DNA of 8,763 bases, taken from Actinomycetota bacterium (GTDB taxonomy: Bacteria > Actinomycetota > Actinomycetes > Streptosporangiales > Streptosporangiaceae). Where the stretch lies: positions 1 to 8,763 of the forward strand of contig PMST01000201.1 of NCBI GenBank assembly GCA_003168295.1. Reading direction: 5' to 3'. The notes beneath the pieces were generated by a model that was given only the letters and a program-made list of their open reading frames with translations, did not search any database and was not told where the DNA came from. Shown here in pieces: positions 5,649 through 8,763 of this stretch; position 1 is the stretch's first letter, and each line of letters begins with the position of its first letter. Both the position numbers and the translations under genes were made by a program.

Positions 5649-6912
5649 GATCCCTCCTTTGCGAGGCAAGACGGCCCGGCTCATTCACGCCGACATAGCG
5701 GCGCAGGATGCGGTCGCTCAGCAGGCCGAGGCAGCTCAGGTTGGGGAAGCCCGGCCCCTGAGCGAGCCCGGCGACCAGCGGCAGGTGAATCGGCGGGCTC
5801 AGGCCAGCCACCGACAGATCAAGCTCGATCCGCCGTTCGAGTTCGGCCCCGGCAAGCCCGCTCTGGAGCCGGCGGCGGGCCTCGCCGCCGAGCAGCCGGG
5901 AGAACCAGCGAGTATCGAAGCCGATCGCGACGACGACCAGGTCGTAGGCGAACCGGTCGCGCTCGCTGCCGTATTCGATCGTGACGACAACCTGCTGCTC
6001 ACCAGCCTCGATCGCCACGGCCCGCCCGGCGAGGGTGCGAAAGCCGGGCGAGGCGTTGAAGACCGCCTCGGCCTGCTGGGAGAAGACGCCGCGGTCGGTG
6101 CGCTCAAGGAACTCGCGCCGGTGCGACTCGGCCAGCGCCGGCCAGTCGCCGGGATCGGAGTAGTACCGGTTTTCCTCATAGCTCTCCCCGCGCGAATAGA
6201 GAACTCCGCGGCTGGTCAGGACATCGATCGTCGAGCGCTTGTGCGACTTTGTCAGCAGGCTGATGACCACCGAGGCCGCTGTCTCGCCGCTGCCGATCAC
6301 GCACACGCTCTGAGCCACCTGGGCTTGGAGCGCAGGCTCGGCCAGCCAGTAGCTGCGCCCGTCGAACACCCGCGGGTGCTGTTGCGGCTGGCCGGCGACG
6401 CTGATCGGCGGGCCCGGGCCGGTGAACACCACGCCGTCCGCCCAGATCGTCTGCCCTGGCTCGAGCGAGAGCCGCCACCGCTTGCCGTCGGCCTCAAGGC
6501 CGACGGCCTCGCCGGCAATGATTTCGGCCTCCGCCTTGTCGGCGACCTCACGCAGGTAGGAACCCCACTGCCGGTGAGTCGGCCGCAAACGGCCGCGATC
6601 GACCCAGTCGGCATACGTGCCACGGGCGATCAGATGCCGCTGCCAGCTGTAGTCCGCCATCGCCGCGGTGACGGCAGGCGAGGCAACGCCCCAGCTGTCA
6701 GCGTACGGGAAGCCGATATCCTTCTCCGAAGGCGTGCCCAGGGGCAGCAGGCCATTGGTATAGCCCTGGCGCCCGGTCCAGTTCCCGGCGACGGCACTGC
6801 GGTCGATAAGCACCACCCGCGGTGCGCCGAGGCCCGCCGCGGCCAGGGCACGCGCCTTGGCGGCGATCGCGATCCCCTTCGGGCCGGCGCCTATAACAGC
6901 CAATGTCGGCAT
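5632..6912 (-). CDS. MbtG-like lysine N6-hydroxylase (SidA/IucD/PvdA-family FAD/NADPH monooxygenase)
   Basis: This 426-residue protein closely resembles mycobacterial MbtG in length and along its whole sequence. The family adds a hydroxyl group to the side-chain amine of lysine (or ornithine), using FAD, NADPH and oxygen. This supplies hydroxamate groups to siderophores, or N-hydroxy amino acids as starters for N-N bond chemistry. Visible motifs are the FAD-binding GAGPKG (8-13), GTPSEKDIGFPY (59-70), WQRHLIA (90-96) and the NADPH-binding GSGETAAS (207-214). YSRGESYEEN (239-248), DRGVFS (273-278) and the C-terminal GFPNLSCLGLLSDR (388-401) follow. All parts seem present. The ATG at 6912 gives the expected N-terminus, though the ribosome site is weak (GAGG 14 bases away). 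It is divergent from uvrA and overlaps the small gene after it. No other siderophore gene is in view, and the exact substrate is inferred. Confidence 0.9.
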   Translation of the reverse strand: MPTLAVIGAGPKGIAIAAKARALAAAGLGAPRVVLIDRSAVAGNWTGRQGYTNGLLPLGTPSEKDIGFPYADSWGVASPAVTAAMADYSWQRHLIARGTYADWVDRGRLRPTHRQWGSYLREVADKAEAEIIAGEAVGLEADGKRWRLSLEPGQTIWADGVVFTGPGPPISVAGQPQQHPRVFDGRSYWLAEPALQAQVAQSVCVIGSGETAASVVISLLTKSHKRSTIDVLTSRGVLYSRGESYEENRYYSDPGDWPALAESHRREFLERTDRGVFSQQAEAVFNASPGFRTLAGRAVAIEAGEQQVVVTIEYGSERDRFAYDLVVVAIGFDTRWFSRLLGGEARRRLQSGLAGAELERRIELDLSVAGLSPPIHLPLVAGLAQGPGFPNLSCLGLLSDRILRRYVGVNEPGRLASQRRDLVRDA

Positions 6913-6918
6913 GACGAC

Positions 6919-6947
6919 GAGAATAACCTCAGCCGGTTATGATTCTC
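6919..6947. promoter_or_regulatory. Palindrome in the N-hydroxylase/uvrA divergent region, candidate operator (copy 2)
   Basis: The core ATAACC (6923-6928) and GGTTAT (6935-6940) is a perfect inverted repeat around 6 bases, and matches the core at 2965-2982. Outer arms GAGAAT (6919-6924) and ATTCTC (6942-6947) also pair, leaving a 3-base bulge. The core ends 10 bp before the N-hydroxylase ATG. A bound protein would therefore block that gene, or, in RNA, the stem would cover its weak GAGG ribosome site. The half TGAGAATCAT on the minus strand resembles half of a Fur/Zur-type box, but the other half does not match. The binding protein is unknown. Confidence 0.5.
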
Positions 6948-7024
6948 AGCCGCCCGCCGCCGGAATCGGGCGCGGGCCGTTTTTGTTATCGATATCAGTA
7001 TCCGGCCTTGTTTCGGACAGGCCC

Positions 7025-7038
7025 CCGCTTGGAAGCGG
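7025..7038. promoter_or_regulatory. 14-bp palindrome upstream of uvrA
   Basis: CCGCTT and AAGCGG flank two bases, about 30 bp before the uvrA start. AT-rich sequence containing TATCGATA (6987-6994) and GATA-N4-TATC (6991-7002) lies upstream and is the likely promoter zone, but I cannot place -35/-10 hexamers with confidence. Confidence 0.3.
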
Positions 7039-7068
7039 CAACGTCCCCCTTTGGAGTGCTGAACACTG

Positions 7069-8763
7069 TTGGCTGATCGTCTTGTGGTCCGTGGCGCGCG
7101 CGAGCACAACCTCAAGGATGTCTCGCTGGAACTGCCCAGGGACGCGATGATCGTTTTTACCGGCCTGTCGGGCTCGGGGAAGTCGAGCCTGGCCTTCGAC
7201 ACGATCTTCGCCGAGGGCCAGCGCCGGTACACCGAGTCGCTGTCGGCGTACGCGCGGCAGTTCCTGGGCCAGCGGGACCGGCCGGACGTGGACTTCATCG
7301 ACGGGCTCTCGCCGGCCGTGTCGATCGACCAGAAGACGGCCAGCCGGAACCCGCGTTCCACGGTGGGCACGATAACCGAGGTGTATGACTACCTGCGGCT
7401 GCTGTTCGCCCGGGTCGGCCAGCCGCACTGCCCCGTCTGCGGCCGGCGCGTCGCCCGGCAGAGCCCGCAGCAGGTCGTCGACCAGGTGCTGGAGCTGGCG
7501 GAGGGCGCCAGATTCCAGGTGCTGGCGCCGGTCGTGCGCGGTCGCAAGGGGGAACACGCCGAACTGCTGCGCGGCCTGGCCGCCAAGGGCTACTCGCGGG
7601 CCAGGGTCGACGGGACCGTGATCCGGCTGGAGTCGGCGGTCACCGGTGACCTGCCTATGCTCAGCAAGAACGCCAGGCACGATATCGAGGTCGTCGTGGA
7701 CCGGCTGCAGGTCAAGCCGTCGGCGCGGCGCCGGCTCACCGACTCGGTGGAGACTGCGCTGTCGCTGTCCGGTGGCGTCGTCATCCTGGACTTCACGGAC
7801 CTGCCCGACAGTGACCCGCAGCGGGAGCGGATGTTCTCCGAGCATCTGGCCTGCCTGTATGACGACCTGTCCTTCGACGAGCTGGAACCCCGCTCGTTCT
7901 CGTTCAACTCGGCGTCAGGGGCGTGCCCGGACTGCACCGGCCTGGGCCGCCGGGCCGAAGTAGACCCTGAGCTGATCGTGCCGGACGAGTCCAAGTCCCT
8001 CGAAGAGGGCGCCATCGCGGTGTGGAGCGGCGGCCACAGCGACTACTTCGCCCGGCTCGTCGAGGCGCTCGGCCGGACGCTCGGTTTCACCATCGACACG
8101 CCGTGGTGCAAGCTGTCCCCGGCGGCCAGGCAGGCGCTGCTCTACGGGCACGACCAGCCCGTACATGTGCTGTATAGGACCAGGAACGGCCGGGAGCGCT
8201 CGTATGACGCCCGATTCGAGGGCGCGATCCCCTACCTTGAGCGCAAGCGCGCCGAGGCCGGGAACGAGACCAGGTTCGCCGGGTACCTGCGGGAGGTTCC
8301 GTGCCCGGCCTGCCAGGGGACGCGGCTGCAGCCCTTTGCCCGCGCCGTGCAGGTGGACGGCAGCTCCATCGCTGACTTCTGCGCGCTGCCCGTCAGCGAG
8401 CTGGCCGAACGCCTGCGCGAGCTGAAGCTGTCCGGGGCGCAGGACAAGATCTCCGGCCCGATCCTGGCCGAGATTGCCTCCCGCCTGCAATTCCTGCTGG
8501 ATATGGGCCTGGATTACCTGGCGATGGACCGGGCGGCGGCGACCCTGGCCGGCGGCGAGGCGCAGCGGATCCGGCTCGCCTCCCAGATCGGCTCCGGCCT
8601 GGCCGGCGTGCTGTACGTGCTGGACGAGCCGTCGATCGGGCTGCATCAGCGCGACAACCGCCGGCTGCTTGAGACGCTGATCCGGCTGCGGGACCTCGGC
8701 AACACGCTGATCGTCGTCGAGCACGACGAGGACACCATCCGGGCCGCGGACTGGGTCGTCGAC
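7069..8763 (+). CDS. uvrA: UvrA-family excinuclease ABC subunit A, 3' part cut by window edge
   Basis: This is the DNA damage recognition ATPase of nucleotide excision repair, or a close paralogue. The first 565 codons are present; the family usually has about 950. The TTG at 7069 gives the conserved [15 protein letters not shown] start. An in-frame TGA at 7060 excludes anything longer except a CTG at 7066, and GGAG (7053-7056) is rather far. Visible are Walker A GLSGSGKS (32-39), CPVC (121-124), CPDC (286-289) and CPAC (412-415) for zinc. The UvrB-binding region (about 130-245) is kept. The signature LAGGE (493-497), Walker [10 protein letters not shown] (514-522) and EHDEDT (551-556) follow. 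It differs from housekeeping actinobacterial UvrA at usually fixed sites: LAGGE for [13 protein letters not shown] for NSPFGACP and YTESLS for YVESLS. That suggests a second copy. Paralogues such as DrrC give self-resistance in antibiotic clusters; that role here is inference. Confidence 0.93.
   Translation, partial: MADRLVVRGAREHNLKDVSLELPRDAMIVFTGLSGSGKSSLAFDTIFAEGQRRYTESLSAYARQFLGQRDRPDVDFIDGLSPAVSIDQKTASRNPRSTVGTITEVYDYLRLLFARVGQPHCPVCGRRVARQSPQQVVDQVLELAEGARFQVLAPVVRGRKGEHAELLRGLAAKGYSRARVDGTVIRLESAVTGDLPMLSKNARHDIEVVVDRLQVKPSARRRLTDSVETALSLSGGVVILDFTDLPDSDPQRERMFSEHLACLYDDLSFDELEPRSFSFNSASGACPDCTGLGRRAEVDPELIVPDESKSLEEGAIAVWSGGHSDYFARLVEALGRTLGFTIDTPWCKLSPAARQALLYGHDQPVHVLYRTRNGRERSYDARFEGAIPYLERKRAEAGNETRFAGYLREVPCPACQGTRLQPFARAVQVDGSSIADFCALPVSELAERLRELKLSGAQDKISGPILAEIASRLQFLLDMGLDYLAMDRAAATLAGGEAQRIRLASQIGSGLAGVLYVLDEPSIGLHQRDNRRLLETLIRLRDLGNTLIVVEHDEDTIRAADWVVD

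Noticed and set aside
5428..6942. 504-residue plus-strand frame opposite the N-hydroxylase
   Set aside because: The minus strand carries the full set of FAD, NADPH and C-terminal family motifs; the plus frame has none.
6919..6947. DtxR/IdeR iron box before the siderophore-type enzyme
   Set aside because: The iron-box consensus has AGGT...ACCT arms; this palindrome has the opposite order, AACC...GGTT. A Fur/Zur match covers only one half.
7061..7072. LexA (SOS) box at the uvrA start
   Set aside because: GAACACTG is followed by TTGG where GTTC is needed, so only a half-site is present.
6946..8724. Minus-strand frames 6946-7845 and 7915-8724 opposite uvrA
   Set aside because: They are shadows of a strongly conserved UvrA sequence, with no recognisable domains.
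1..8763. tRNA, rRNA, CRISPR array, insertion sequence ends
   Set aside because: I saw no cloverleaf, no regularly spaced repeats, no transposase and no flanking terminal inverted repeats.

Overview
The window looks like chromosomal DNA of a high-GC actinomycete. The coding regions are very GC-rich with G/C-biased third positions. The gene set is also typically actinobacterial: a large LuxR-family ATPase regulator (LAL type), an XRE/DUF5753 regulator followed by a DUF397 protein, an MbtG-like lysine N-hydroxylase, and a UvrA with actinobacterial signature stretches. I cannot name the genus.

Layout. (1) 1-2714, minus strand: a LAL regulator whose C-terminal LuxR helix-turn-helix is cut by the left window edge. 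It has a promoter that would give a nearly leaderless mRNA. (2) 2715-3065: an AT-rich divergent intergenic region, about 34% GC by hand count over 2761-2940, ending in a palindrome. (3) 3066-3218, plus: a 50-residue signal-peptide-bearing small protein followed by a strong hairpin. (4) 3219-3854: no convincing gene, several inverted repeats, then a promoter/operator block. (5) 3855-4748 and 5062-5292, plus: XRE/DUF5753 regulator and DUF397 partner, separated by about 310 bp and closed by a 13-bp GC stem terminator. (6) 5469-6912, minus: an MbtG-like flavin N-monooxygenase translationally overlapping a small ribbon-helix-helix-like protein. (7) 6913-7068: a divergent control region with a palindrome. 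(8) 7069 to the right edge, plus: the first 565 codons of a UvrA-family excinuclease.

How the parts may fit. The LAL regulator, secreted peptide, lysine N-hydroxylase and divergent UvrA are an accessory-looking set. They would suit the edge of a specialised-metabolite or siderophore locus, but no assembly-line, ligase or transporter gene is in view, so that is inference. The most specific new observation is that the same 18-bp palindrome, ATARCC-N6-GGTTAT, occurs only twice that I could find. One copy is upstream of the secreted peptide; the other is in the control region between the N-hydroxylase and uvrA. This suggests one regulator may link these otherwise unrelated genes.
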